A stretch of DNA of 64,000 bases from Semisulcospira habei (GCA_036245525.1 BTPG01000005.1:175131578-175195577); one strand, 5' to 3'; positions 10,837 through 22,308 are shown, counted from the stretch's first letter. Notes: a model not told the origin generated them from the letters alone. Numbers and translations are program-made.

Positions 10837-13361
10837 TTAACCCTTTCACTGCCCAGAATATCTGAACACCACCCAACTGAAAGAGGTATACATCCTTATG
10901 AGCCCCCGCAGCTGCGAACTGAAAGAGGTATACATCCTCATGAGCCCCCGCAGCTGCAAACTGAAGGAGCTATACATCCTTATGAGCCCTCGCAGCTGCG
11001 AACTGAAAGAGGTATACATCCTCATGAGCCCCCGCAGCTGCTAACTGAAAGAGGTATACATCCTCATGAGCCCCCGCATCTGCAAACTGAAGGAGGTATA
11101 CATCCTCATGAGCCCCCGCAGCTGCGAACGGAAAGAGGTATACATCCTCATGAGCCCCCGCAGCTGCAAACTGAAGGAGCTATGCATCCTTATGAGCCCC
11201 CGCAGCTGCAAACTGAAGGAGCTATGCATCCTTATGAGCCCCCGCAGCTGCTAACTGAAGGAGGTATACATCCTCATGAGCCCCCGCATCTGCAAACTGA
11301 AGGAGATATACATCCTCATGAGCCCCCGCAGCTGCGAACTGAAAGAGGTATACATCCTCATGAGCCCCCGCAGCTGCGAACTGAAAGAGGTATACATCCT
11401 CATGAGCCCCCGCAGGTGCAAACTGAAGGAGCTATACATCCTCATGAGCCCCCGCAGCTGCTAACTGAAGGAGGTATACATCCTCATGAGCCCCCACATC
11501 TGCAAACTGAAGGAGGTATACATCCTCATGAGCCCCCGCAGCTGCTAACTGAAGGAGGTATACATCCTCATGAGCCCCTGCATCTGCAAACTGAAGGAGG
11601 TATACATCCTCATGAGCCCCCGCAGCTGCGAACTGAAAGAGGTATACATCCTCATGAGCCCCCGCAGCTGCGAACTGAAAGAGGTATACATCCTCATGAG
11701 CCCCCGCAGCTGCAAACTGAAGGAGCTATACATCCTCATGAGCCCCCGCAGCTGCTAACTGAAGGAGGTATACATCCTCATGAGCCCCACATCTGCAAAC
11801 TGAAGGAGGTATACATCCTCATGAGCCCCAGCAGCTGTGAACTGAAAGAGGTATACATACTCATGAGCCCCCGCAGCTGCTAACTGAAGGAGGTATACAT
11901 CCTCATGAGCCCCCGCATCTGCAAACTGAAGGAGGTATACATCCTCATGAGCCCCCGCAGCTGCGAACTGAAAGAGGTATACATCCTCATGAGCCCCCGC
12001 AGCTGCGAACTGAAAGAGGTATACATCCTTATGAGCCCCCGCAGCTGCGAACTGAAAGAGGTATACATCCTCATGAGCCCCCGCAGCTGCTAACTGAAGG
12101 AGGTATACATCCTCATGAGCCCCCGCATCTGCAAACTGAAGGAGGTATACATCCTCATGAGCCCCCGCAGCTGCGAACTGAAAGAGGTATACATCCTCAT
12201 GAGCCCCCGCAGCTGCAAACTGAAGGAGCTATACATCCTCATGAGCCCCCGCAGCTGCTAACTGAAGGAGGTATACATCCTCATGAGCCCCCGCATCTGC
12301 AAACTGAAGGAGGTATACATCCTCATGAGCCCCCGCAGCTGCGAACTGAAAGAGGTATACATCCTCATAAGCCCCGCAGCTGCGAACTGAAAGAGGTATA
12401 TATATCCTCATGAGCCCCCGCAGCTGCAAACTGAAGGAGCTATACATCCACATGAGCCCCCGCAGCTGCTAACTGAAGGAGGTATACATCCTCATGAGCC
12501 CCCACATCTGCAAACTGATGGAGGTATACATCCTCATGAGCCCCCGCAGCTGTGAACTGAAAGAGGTATACATCCTCATGAGCCCCCGCAGCTGCAAACT
12601 GAAGGAGCTATACATCCTCATGAGCCCCCGCAGCTGCTAACTGAAGGAGGTATACATCCTCATGAGCCCCCGCATCTGCAAACTGAAGGAGGTATACATC
12701 CTCATGAGCCCCCGCAGCTGCGAACTGAAAGAGGTATACATCCTCATGAGCCCCCGCAGCTGCGAACTGAAAGAGGTATACATCCTCATGAGCCCCCGCA
12801 GCTGCGAACTGAAAGAGGTATACATCCTCATGAGCCCCCGCAGCTGCGAACTGAAAGAGGTATACATCCTCATGAGCCCCCGCAGCTGCGAACTAAAGGA
12901 GGTATACATCCTCATGTGCCCCCACAGCTGCGAACTGAAGGAGGTATACATCCTCATGTGCCCCCACAGCTGCGAACTTACGAGGTATAGATCCTAATGA
13001 GCCCCCGCAGCTGCGAACTGAAGGAGGTATACATCCTCATGTGCCCCCACAGCTGCGAACTGAAAGAGGTATACATCCTCATGAGCCCCCGCAGCTGCGA
13101 ACTGAAGGAGGTATACATCCTCATGTGCCCCCACAGCTGCGAACTTACGAGGTATAGATCCTAATGAGCCCCCGCAGCTGCGAACTGAAAGAGGTATAGA
13201 TCCTCATGAGCCCAAGCAGCTAAAAGTGAAAGAGGTATAGATCCTCATGAGCCCCCGCAGCTGCGCTAAAAGGGGGCTCATGAGGATCTATGCCTCTTGC
13301 TAAACCCCTCTTGAAAATTTGTATTCAGTTAAAAAAAATGTTCCTGTGGCGGCTGGGTTAA
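10837..13361. mobile_element. PalB element whose left arm is expanded into a satellite
   Basis: Starts TTAACCCTTTCACTGCCCAG and ends GGCTGGGTTAA, the usual PalB termini. Between them lie about 57 tandem left arms (10874-13269). A single right arm (13270-13300, GGCTCATGAGGATCTATGCC then TCTTGC) follows. The whole block therefore reads as one PalB insertion with a grossly amplified left arm. Confidence 0.8.
10874..13269. repeat. 42-bp satellite array (PalB left arm), about 57 units
   Basis: Each unit carries CATCCTCATGAGCCCCCGCA then a junction of about 20 bp. Four junction variants (GCTGCGAACTGAAAGAGG, GCTGCAAACTGAAGGAGC, GCTGCTAACTGAAGGAGG, ATCTGCAAACTGAAGGAGG) recur in a partly ordered series, giving a higher-order period near 210 bp. 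Because 42 is divisible by three, long frames stay open on both strands (for example 11182-11883); these are not genes. Confidence 0.95.
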
Positions 13362-13432
13362 CTCATTCGAGACGTGCCGCCTCCGGATACGCGGCTTCTG
13401 CCGCGTATCCGGAGGCGGCACGTCTCGAATGA
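13358..13432. mobile_element. Palindrome PalJ, copy 1
   Basis: TTAACTCATTCGAGACGTGC and GCACGTCTCGAATGA flank perfect arms meeting at GCGGCTTCTGCCGC. It shares its left TTAA with the end of the preceding PalB element. Confidence 0.8.
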
Positions 13433-13869
13433 CGTTGAATTTACAATGATTCCAAAAACCCAACTCTGCGTCCACTGGCGACTTGTATTCAAACTAGCTG
13501 TTCATGATCTCAAGCTATTCACTTTGCCGTTTCAGCGGCTAGTTGAACTGTTTGCTTGGTTTCTAACAACTTTTTGGGCCGTCACACGTCCTGAGTGCGA
13601 GCGGGCATTGTTTGGATTGTGTCGGATCAGTGTTTGCCGGGGATGTGGTGGCGAATCTCGATAAAGCAAAGTAAACTCGTCAGACAATGGCTTTAAAACG
13701 TGCAGCCTGTACAGAATGGAAGCACACTTTTACCTGAAGTCTGTGTACGAGAGGAGGCGTGAAAGCACAGGCCAACGCATCGTAGGTAACTAAATGTTTT
13801 CAAACAAATTATTTATCATACGCTTCTGAATCCATTGGCGATCTTTCACTGAACGCGTTGTTAGCCCAC
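13433..13869. other. No recognisable feature
   Basis: No repeat or exon signature found. Confidence 0.4.
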
Positions 13870-14088
13870 TTAACCCCACGGCCCCATTTCCCCAATTTTG
13901 GAGATTATGAGATTTTGGAGATTAGGAGATTTTGGAGATGTCACCAAACGCCTACCAGCTGTACCAGATGAACTAACCATGATAAATCAAGGAGAGTGCC
14001 AGATAAGCTTGGCACCTACTGGCGCCACCCTTGAATTATCGTGGCTGATCCATCTCCCGCTGTAGGGCGTTGGGGGTTAACGGGTTAA
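13870..14088. mobile_element. PalA MITE, rearranged
   Basis: TTAACCCCACGGCCCCATTT to TTAACGGGTTAA. The core is shortened (TTGGCACCTACTGGCGCC) and GAGATTTTGGAGATTA is repeated near 13905-13940. The orientation is reversed relative to most copies. Confidence 0.7.
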
Positions 14089-14508
14089 CATCAAAGCTTA
14101 TCATGTTTACAGGCCAAAAAAAGTTATCATTGAACCGCACTTAACAGCCAAACGCAATCGCGCTCAGAATGATGTAGATCAACTGCTAATGATAATTGAC
14201 CCCCCCCCCTCCCCCCTTGTCCATTTTGTCACCGGTCCTGTTACAATTACAGGTGCCCGCATATACAAGGAGGTTAACGCCCTTTGTCAATGAGGTTTAT
14301 CACCCTTCCTCATAATATCTTGATTATTAATGTTGACAATTATCGTCCTAGAGGCGGCCATTACCGGTTCCATAGACCCTTTGGCCACACGGTCAGGACC
14401 ACTCACCAATCACCCAGCATCCGGCCAAAGCCTCAATCTAACTTCTCTTCGAAGTCTTAACTCTCCACACAGCCGCCTATGGATGAATAAAAAGCTTGAA
14501 CATACAAC
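14089..14508. other. No recognisable feature
   Basis: C-rich run near 14200; nothing else recognised. Confidence 0.35.
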
Positions 14509-14551
14509 CAAGAGGCACAGATCCTCATGAAAATCTATGCCTCTTGCAGAT
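14509..14551. mobile_element. PalB mini-hairpin without GC centre
   Basis: CAAGAGGCACAGATCCTCAT is followed almost directly by GAAAATCTATGCCTCTTGCA; the GAGCCCC centre is missing. Compare 50515-50559. Confidence 0.65.
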
Positions 14552-15109
14552 GGAAGAGACTTGCAACACAAGAAGCTGCACTGCGATGGTGTTCTCATGC
14601 AAACTCGTAAGTGACATTTTTTTGGGAGCGAAATCATGTTTCGATAAGGCCGCTCTGTTTGACCCCCCCCCCCCCCCCTTTCCTCCCCATTTTCTGAAGA
14701 ATTTCAACCCTGTAGTTCCACAGAAGATGCTCATAACCGCCTCCCTTTTAAAGTAAGCCTTGGATGACATCTGAACAAAATGTAAACAGGTTCTTTTTTC
14801 GTTTTCGTCGAACTGTCAGTTACGAGGTGGCATGCGAACACAAACGACTATGGAAATGCCGCAAACTGCTCTCTTCAATCACCCTCGCACAATACGAAAG
14901 GGATCAGTGACCACACAAAGCCCAGTGGCGTAATGCATGGGATATAACGGGGGATTGCCAACACATCTGGTGTGCGCCATTGTCCAGAGTTGCATACTGA
15001 ACGTCGGATCTGGCCCTCTAGTTGAGTAATGCAAGATGAATGGATGCGAGAAATGCTCCATCACCTATTTTCGTCTGCGAAAACAGGATGCCGATACTGA
15101 CTTGGGTCA
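14552..15109. other. No recognisable feature
   Basis: C15 run near 14665; no gene signature. Confidence 0.35.
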
Positions 15110-15185
15110 TCAAGAGCACAGATCCTCGTATACACCTCAGAAAATACAAGATAGCTTCATGATTCAGATCTATGCATCCTGCTGA
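15110..15185. repeat. PalB relic
   Basis: CAAGAGCACAGATCCTCGTA and CAGATCTATGCATCCTGC remain, with a disrupted centre. Confidence 0.5.
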
Positions 15186-15239
15186 TGACGGAATCCAGAC
15201 CAAAAAGGTGACTGCTAAGCGCGTAAATTGCAGAGAAGA

Positions 15240-15331
15240 ACCCAACGAAGAAAGCACGCTTAGTAAAGACAGTTATAACACAAGTGTGTTGTAACTGTTT
15301 TTCTAAGCGTGCTTCTTTCTTCGTTGGGTTA
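15240..15331. repeat. Palindrome PalK, best copy
   Basis: AACCCAACGAAGAAAGCACG pairs with CGTGCTTCTTTCTTCGTTGG around ACACAAGTGTGT. Arms are about 42 bp. Confidence 0.8.
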
Positions 15332-16238
15332 TTCTTTGCCGCTTCGTCAGTGCGAGGACTGCAAGTTTTCAACAGCTATACAAGTCAGCCTCAGTATATC
15401 GCAGTACCATGGAGATACAATGCCAGACCGCGCTTTTTGCGGTCACGTTACTATTGTGCAGAATTTCACTGACTTGTGGAGGAAAAAAAAAACCCTCGGT
15501 AAGCAAAATGTCCTGCGGCCGACGTCATCCTTAGCTGGCCCGCGTTCACCGCGCACCCCAACTGAAAGCCTGTGCGCGTTACATCGGATATTGTATTTTG
15601 GAAAAAGAGAATCTTCGCCAACCACATATCACCCAAGATAGATAAAAGCTGGACGGTACATTAATAATGCATTACCAGCTCATGTGCTCTGTGATTGACG
15701 CCACCGAAAGGCGATAATATGTCACCCACCTAATTCGTGTCTTTTGGCAACAACATCTTATATTCAATCATGACTATTTTCAGAAACATTACCTACAAAA
15801 GAGCCACTGCAGGGTTTTTACGTCCCCTTGCTGAGGGCGGAGTTGCTAAATCTGTCAGGAAAACTGTTAATGTAGCGTCCCTAATGAACTTGATGACATG
15901 TAATGCATCCACATCATTTATGCGGAATGAAACGGCAGAAATCTTTCTCACACATCCAGATTAAGATATTTTATGGTACAGACATTCAGTCCATTGTGAT
16001 GAATCCATACATACAGAGATCTCACGCTGGCTACCGCCAATTAAGGCAACCAGTGTGACAGAGACATCCAAGCACCGTTTGCACTTAGCTGGCAAAAGCC
16101 AGTAGGTCCCCCCCCCCTCCCCCCCCCTTTTTTTTTTTAATAGAAAAGCGCTCGAGATTTTCACCGCATACAGCGCAGATATACTTTTCAATTCACGCCT
16201 GCCTGTATTCATATATCTGCTGCATGTTGAAGACTCCA
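15332..16238. other. No gene recognised
   Basis: Short open stretches occur on the plus strand (15737-15964) but no domain or splice pattern supports them. C/T homopolymers near 16110-16138. Confidence 0.35.
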
Positions 16239-16332
16239 CGAGTGAGCTTAGTCCTGCGCTAGCCACTAAGCAAGGTGTGCCGCTATATCGGAACCCTTGC
16301 TTAGTGGCTAGCGCAGGGCTAAGCTCACTCAT
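16239..16332. repeat. Palindrome PalD
   Basis: CGAGTGAGCTTAGTCCTGCG pairs with CGCAGGGCTAAGCTCACTC; centre CCGCTATATCGG. Flank ATGCAACTGGCCCC is shared with the copies near 38504 and 48128. Confidence 0.8.
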
Positions 16333-16522
16333 GCAACTGGCCCCATTTCTCTAGATAAAAGCCGTAGACAGCATTATCCGTAGGATGCTGCAGGAAGCTG
16401 TCGTCTGTCTCCCCGAGACGCGGCTTCCTTTTCTCTGGCATTATCCTGCCACAATGACGAAAGTTCTATCAAGACGTCTGCGTCTGGCACAGATTCTCAT
16501 GAGCCGACAGCGGCAAGAGGCA

Positions 16523-16579
16523 TGCGATTCTTATGAGCCCCTGAGCTCGCAGGGACCCATGAGGCTCTATGCCTCTGGC
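16523..16579. mobile_element. PalB hairpin
   Basis: CAAGAGGCATGCGATTCTTA left arm (a second partial left arm at 16488-16505) and CATGAGGCTCTATGCCTC right arm. Confidence 0.65.
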
Positions 16580-16663
16580 ACACCCACTTTTATGCGTCGT
16601 ACCTGCACAATGACGCGCGCCTATAATCATTTACTTTTTTAAAAATCTTTGGAATATGTGCCA

Positions 16664-16730
16664 GACAGAGGCATAGATTCTCATGAGCCCCTGCGAATGC
16701 AGGGGCTCATGAGATTCTATGCCTCTTGAG
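16664..16730. mobile_element. PalB hairpin
   Basis: GAGGCATAGATTCTCATGAG pairs with CTCATGAGATTCTATGCCTC; CCCCTGCGAATGCAGGGG centre. Confidence 0.75.
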
Positions 16731-16908
16731 CCTCCTTTTTCATGTACGGTACAAGCACAATGCACAATGACGCGAGTATCTAATACGTGGGCTTCTCTTT
16801 CAGACAAGACATAATGGCCTCTTTACTAGGACTTCTTGTCGAGACTAGGTTCCAATTTTTTTTTTCATAGGGCTCCCTCTCAAATTGATTCGCAACGATG
16901 TGGTGGCG

Positions 16909-16910
<2 letters not shown>

Positions 16911-16998
<88 letters not shown>

Positions 16999-17050
16999 AA
17001 CAAACAAACAAACAAACAAACACACACGCGCGCGCGCGCGCACGCACGCA
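16911..17050. repeat. Microsatellites (CA)n, (CAAA)n, (CG)n
   Basis: About 41 CA units, then about seven AAAC units, then alternating CG/CA; long frames here are low-complexity artefacts. Confidence 0.95.
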
Positions 17051-17856
17051 CAAAAGGAAGAATTCAATCAAAATACTCAGCATTTTTCCGAAAGCTTTTC
17101 CGTCTATACAGTCAAGACAAAAGAAAATGACGACGGAGAAACTAAGAGAAAATCGATTATCCCGGCATTTCTAGAATGCCAGCAGATTCATTTCAACAAA
17201 ATGAAAAAAATAAAAACAAGCGAAATGAAGTAAAAACAACAAGAGATGGCAATTCCAGTTGATCGAATGGCAATGTGGAGAGAGAAAAGCGATCACGTGG
17301 AGCTTACATGACAACTGACAGACGTTATTACTGAAACAGGGTTTATTTAGAAAAATAGGCTCAGTTAAAATTCAATGGGTCAATTCAATGCGCAGTGGGT
17401 CAATCATTCATCGCCAAGGTGATCTGACAGGGAGACAATCCTTCTTTCAAAGTGAAAAGTTTTCTGAGAATTAGGTCGGCTTATAGAAAGATGGTTTTCA
17501 TTGGTCAAATAGTTAATGAGTTAACCAGTTGCAGGCTAGAATCTATGTTGAGTAGCGTGATGCCCGCTGGCACATTCCTACAGCGATCAAAGCGAACGGC
17601 ACCGATTGAATTGTAAGGGTACCTTTTCAAGTTTCAGTTTAAGCCAGTTGTGGTTAGCTGGTTTGTATCAAGCATCGATTATAGAGTTGTGCAAGTAATA
17701 AATACACGGCTGGTGCGCGTGCACGTAAAAACGATGCGCCCGATGTAGCGCACCCCGCACAAGCAATGGGCCAACATGAGACTCAATGCGTCAATTGGCG
17801 CGGGGCGCGTTCCAAAAACGAACCCTGTGAAGCGGGCTTGTAAAAAGACAAGGCAG
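17051..17856. other. No recognisable feature
   Basis: Contains CAGCGATCAAAGCGAACGGC at 17580, which recurs at 18003 beyond the next PalA element. Nothing else recognised. Confidence 0.35.
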
Positions 17857-18072
17857 TTAACACATTTAGCCCCGAGGCGCTGCAGCAGGAGATGGATCGA
17901 CCATGATAATTCAAGGGTAGTGCTAGATCAGCTTGGCGCCAAGCTGATCTGGCACTACCCTTGAATTGTCATGGTTAATCCATCTTCTGCAACTGGTATG
18001 TACAGCGATCAAAGCGAACGGCACCTCGCTAGGTGACACCTCGACAATTTTCGGCCGTGGGGTCAAAATTAA
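17857..18072. mobile_element. PalA MITE, loop-less copy
   Basis: TTAACACATTTAGCCCCGAG to a degraded right end near TTAA at 18069. The arms meet directly at TTGGCGCCAA. ATCAG/CTGAT replaces ATTAG/CTAAT in both arms. Confidence 0.8.
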
Positions 18073-18694
18073 TGGGTTTACTCTCTCTCTCTCGTGTCAC
18101 CTTACGGTTATAAAACAATACACAACGATGACACCATCAACAATAAACACAACAACAAGACTTAACTATAAGGACAACACCACCACCATCATAAACAAGG
18201 ACATACTCGGGACATGCTCTTGTCAATTTTTAAATCCTAATGAAACTGGGAATTTCCCGTGTGATCGACCACTTTCGAAGGTTGGTTCGAAGCCGGCGCG
18301 GAGAAAACGTCTCATAACCTCACAAATACTGTCCACGGTTGGCCATAGACACTAAGTCAATTTCTGTGAAAACCTAAATTGACATTGTAATCCAACGAAA
18401 ACCTCGCTGTTCACAAAACTGGGCATCCTTGGTCAGAATATGTGATAGACTAAGACTCCATTACAGAAATACCTTACAAATGCAAAAGGCCTAAATCTAA
18501 ATAAAGCTGGCAACAGGTGATAACCAACAACAACAAAACCATCAATGTGCAACAAGCACAGATCTTCAAGATTTTCCCCGCAGACTGTAAGAGTTCATGT
18601 CCAACAGCGTTGACCGTGCAGTTTCGTAGTACAAGAAAGAAAACTTAGCAGTTGCTGCCTGGGGCAGGTCGTTTTAAGCCCCTAGACGATCTTG
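18073..18694. other. No recognisable feature
   Basis: No exon borders or repeats noticed. Confidence 0.35.
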
Positions 18695-18971
18695 GCCAGC
18701 AAGAAGCACATAGCCTCAAAGCTCCAGCAATGGCCACAAGAAAAAGTGATTCTCAAAAGACCCTTTCAATGGCCAGAAATCAAGAGGCATAGGTTTTCAA
18801 AAGCCCTACCAATGGCCAGCAAGAGACAGATTCTCACAAGTCCAGCAAGAGACATAGATTCTCAAACCCCAGCGAATGTCAAAGACAGATTCTAAAACCC
18901 AAGCAATGACCTGCAAGAGGCATAGATGCTCAAAAGCCCCATGAAGGGGCTTTGAGAATCTATGCCTCTCG
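18695..18971. repeat. PalB with about six degenerate left arms and one right arm
   Basis: CAGCAAGAGACATAGATTCT-like left arms recur irregularly from 18695, separated by CAATGGCC spacers. The last one (18909) pairs with the only right arm (GAGAATCTATGCCTCTCGC). This is the same left-arm expansion as at 10837-13361, but older or smaller. Confidence 0.7.
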
Positions 18972-19007
18972 CTGGCCATCGTCTCCAGTTGTTCCTCAAT
19001 TCGACAG

Positions 19008-19147
19008 CATTGTCTAGACTTCAGTGTACGATTTTATCAGCAGCCTTGTTAGACAAGGCTACTATTTTGCGACAGCACAGCATTGTCTAGACTTTAGTGT
19101 ACGATTGTATCAGCAGCCCTTTTAGACAAGGCTACTATTTTGCAAAG
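19008..19147. repeat. Tandem duplication, about 70-bp unit
   Basis: Two adjacent units begin ACAGCATTGTCTAGACTT and end AGACAAGGCTACTATTTTGC with a few differences. Confidence 0.9.
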
Positions 19148-20023
19148 TAATCAAGGCCATGAAAGACAGGTTTTAGAGTACCCTCAGCGGGGGTCCTAGT
19201 ATCGATCCTGTGGCCTGCGCGAGTTCCTTTGCCTCCACTTGACAGCGCGCGCTTAGGCCAGCAACAGACATCCTCGCGAAATCTGCTGGCACAGATTCCA
19301 AAGCCCTGCTCTACCTGTTAAGGATCTTCATAATCTCTGCGCCACGACTGCGAGGCTGTTAATACAAGTGTAAATCCGTTTTGCCTACGACTGAAGAGAT
19401 CAACGGGGATTCTTGCCAACCAGACGTTCATTAGTCGCGGAGCCATGGCCCACAAATTACAACTTGTCACACCATCCATCAGCGTGTCTGTCTGAACCTA
19501 ACAACCACCCCACTAGAACAGAAATCTCAGTCAAAAATGATTTGAACAAAAATCAATTTACACATTACACAATTTTAAAAAGGGTGTGTGCCCACTGCAG
19601 ACAATGGATCAGCAATGACAGTTCAAGGGTACTGCAAGAGTGGCTTGAACTATCTTCAAAGTAGACGAAATACAATCTTCGTCGACCCAACTCTCGGTGG
19701 TGATGTATTAATGATGGATTTGTTAAAAGCTGGCGAACCAACTGCGGTATCTGATGCAGCCATATGGCCCCGAGAGCGAGCTCTTACTGTAGCTTCCTCC
19801 CTTCGACATTGTATTGCGTATGTGTGGTGGCTGTGCACACGCGGTGGCACAGCGGTTGTCTCGCATTTCAGTAAGAGCTCGATCGTTAGGTCCCTACGGA
19901 TGCAACGTGGCCTGATCTCCAAGCTACAATGTCCCTCCCTGCGAATTTACCCAATACACCACGTGTTATTGTCAATACTGTGTATATTTACCTACCCATA
20001 AAACGATGACATGCTACGACGGG
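19148..20023. other. No gene recognised
   Basis: Open frames of 80-140 codons occur (19588-20001 plus, 19922-19656 minus) without recognisable motifs or supporting splice sites. Confidence 0.35.
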
Positions 20024-20131
20024 ATATGGATCGACCATGATAGTTCAGGTCAGTATCGGAACAGTTTGGCGCCTACAGGCGCCAAGCTATTGCGACAGCA
20101 CCTTTGAACTATCATGGTCTATCCGTCTCCA
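20024..20131. mobile_element. PalA MITE core
   Basis: TGGATCGACCATGATAGTTC arm with GGCGCCTACAGGCGCC centre; right arm AACTATCATGGTCTATCC. Confidence 0.75.
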
Positions 20132-20205
20132 GAATCTGACGTAGACCTCAAAGGATATCTTAAAAAAGAATATGATTTCATCCTCAAGACGATATGAGTT
20201 AAAGA

Positions 20206-20286
20206 AGGCAGCAGGAGGGCATAGATCGCCATGCGCCTCTGCAAATGGCAACTGAGGGGACTCATGAGGATCCATGCCTCATGCAG
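20206..20286. mobile_element. PalB hairpin, diverged
   Basis: GGAGGGCATAGATCGCCATG and CTCATGAGGATCCATGCCTC arms. Confidence 0.6.
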
Positions 20287-20345
20287 TTGGGTTGTGTTCG
20301 CTGCGTAAAGGTACTGACAAAGTGTGCTACCTGACACTCTAACGT

Positions 20346-20498
20346 TTAGCCCTTTCGCTGTCGGTAGCTCTCTTTGTCGAGTTGATGCCTGCACTTGGTA
20401 GTTGGTAGCGCTTTTTGTCGAGTTGACGCCTGCAGGAATCATCTCGACAAAACGCGCTACCAAAAAGCACTATCAACTACCAAGTGCCAAAGGGCTAA
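20346..20498. mobile_element. PalC element with partially doubled arms
   Basis: TTAGCCCTTTCGCTGTCGG start and CCAAGTGCCAAAGGGCTAA end. A first arm GGTAGCTCTCTTTGTCGAG is followed by the complete GGTAGCGCTTTTTGTCGAG hairpin, and CACTTGGTAGTTGGTAG pairs with CTATCAACTACCAAGTG, so the outer arms nest around the inner hairpin. Confidence 0.7.
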
Positions 20499-20732
20499 TG
20501 CATTTCTCAAAATTTAATAAATAAATAAATTTAAAAAAATCTGCGTCACTGGTAATTACGCACATGCCATCAGTTCTCGGCGGAATATGGAAACAAACAC
20601 CTTTGCCACCATTACCACTCCTTGAATAATAGATGACCTTAATGCTGCATAGTCGTCCGCTGAAAGCAGTCACGTGCCGAAAGGCTGGCTAAGCTCATAT
20701 AAGAAGAAGCCACTGACGGTAAGCTGATCATT

Positions 20733-20802
20733 ATCCTAATCCTTTGGCTGTCGGTAGCGCTTTCTGCCTCGACAAAAAGCGCTACCGACAGCCAACGGAG
20801 AC
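20733..20802. mobile_element. PalC hairpin, short
   Basis: CTGTCGGTAGCGCTTTCTG pairs with CAAAAAGCGCTACCGACAG; no GGAATC centre. Confidence 0.7.
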
Positions 20803-21337
20803 ATGAGACCAGGTTGAGGTCAAATCCCAAGAAAGCAAAGAGTCCAGGACTCGCAATCAGTACATTAAATATGCAGGAATATCCAGGGAAAAAAATCGGA
20901 TTTTCGAAAAAAAATCGGCAAAGTCCCATGTCTGCAACGGGTTAACGTGCATTCTTAATCCAGCTAGGGGTCTGATGTCAGGAGGGAGGGTGGCATGGAG
21001 AGTGGGTGAAGGTAAATAAGACCAAACTGGAAGACAGGATAACAACTATCAATACAAATAGAACGAGAGAAACCTTAGCACGAAAAATGTCACAGTTTTC
21101 ATTCTGCTGAAAAGAAAGCTCAAATCAATCTGATCTTCCATCTCTCTCTTCCCCCCCCCCCCCTCCCCCTTCTCCACTTTAACTTCCACAACCAAACACT
21201 AAACCACAGAATCCTAAGATCCACTTTCAATACTTTGTGTCAGACATTCATTATTCACTCCAAGTGAAATACTAAAAGCACGCCATTTATCAGAACTACC
21301 ATGAATAAATTAATAGTAAAGACTGTTCAAGAGCATG

Positions 21338-21381
<44 letters not shown>

Positions 21382-21751
21382 AGCAAAATACCAGAAAAGT
21401 CATAGTGATGGCCTTAGTATCTTTTCCTTGGATAACTCCATTTCCTTCATCCTGTTGTGCGCGCTTGTGCTTGAACATTTTCATACACCGATCTCAGGGG
21501 AGAAAACGTCACAATCCAACAAGACAAGGTCTGAATAATGCTTTTAAACAGAACATTTTCCCATGGGATGCTTATCTCTCTGGCACGCCTTCAGTCTGCA
21601 CGAGACAGTCTCTCAAAGACACACTTTGGCAGCCGAGACTTTTGTAAAGCCATGCCTCTCGCTATCTGACCAGTCAAACCCCCAAGCACTACAACAAAAT
21701 ACTGATTGACCTTGACAGTCCGAGACTGGAGCAAAAACCGCTTGCTAAATA
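20803..21751. other. No gene recognised
   Basis: Includes a (CT)n(GT)n run at 21339-21374 and a C-rich run near 21152. No coding support. Confidence 0.35.
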
Positions 21752-21873
21752 CCAGTTCAGTAGACACTGACCATGGTAGTTGAAGGATGGTGCCAGAATA
21801 GCTTGGCGCCTGTAGGCGCCAAGCTATTCTGGCACCACCCTAGAACTACCATGGTCAGTGTCTCCTGAACTGG
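21752..21873. mobile_element. PalA MITE with the longest arms seen
   Basis: The palindrome spans about 122 nt from CCAGTTCAGTAGACACTGAC to GTCAGTGTCTCCTGAACTGG. ACTGACCATGGTAG replaces the family's ATCGACCATGATAG in both arms. Confidence 0.85.
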
Positions 21874-21957
21874 TATTATGAAAGGACAATGCTAAATTCT
21901 GAATTCGACTGCAAGGTTTAGTGTGTTAAACGCGGTGGCCCTACTCGCATATCCGGA

Positions 21958-22096
21958 TTAACCCTTTGACTGCTGCCATACCATTCAACAAGAAGACGTG
22001 TATTTGCGCATCTGTAATGCTAGGCGGTACCAAAGACACTGTACAGATATGCTCCGCTGTACAGTATCTATGGTGGTGTTGTCAGTAAAGGTGTTA
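21958..22096. mobile_element. Palindrome PalL with TTAA ends
   Basis: TTAACCCTTTGACTGCTGCC start and AAAGGTGTTAA end enclose an imperfect hairpin (ACCAAAGACACTGTACAG with CTGTACAGTATCTATGGT). Confidence 0.7.
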
Positions 22097-22308
22097 AAAA
22101 AGGGCAAAAGGTATGCTTGCCATATGACCTAGCCTAGTGGCAGGCAGAAGAAACTTTGTTTACATATATCAATATGGCGCTGCGACTTGCGGAATCGTGT
22201 CTTGTTTGGTTTCGAATCTCAATCATTACAATTTGTCATTTACTGAAAGCCAGTGTTCCTTTGCCCATGATCAGTGATGGAATCAGTGACTCTGCTTCAT
22301 GAGGTGAT

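Noticed and set aside
11182..11883. Long open frame encoding a 14-residue repeat protein
   Set aside because: It follows from a 42-bp satellite whose unit is divisible by three; several frames on both strands are open equally.
10874..13269. CRISPR-like array
   Set aside because: Units are contiguous variants without unique spacers, no cas genes are near, and the DNA is eukaryotic.
16780..17174. Open frames of alternating Thr-His or Cys-Val
   Set aside because: Translation of a (CA)n microsatellite.
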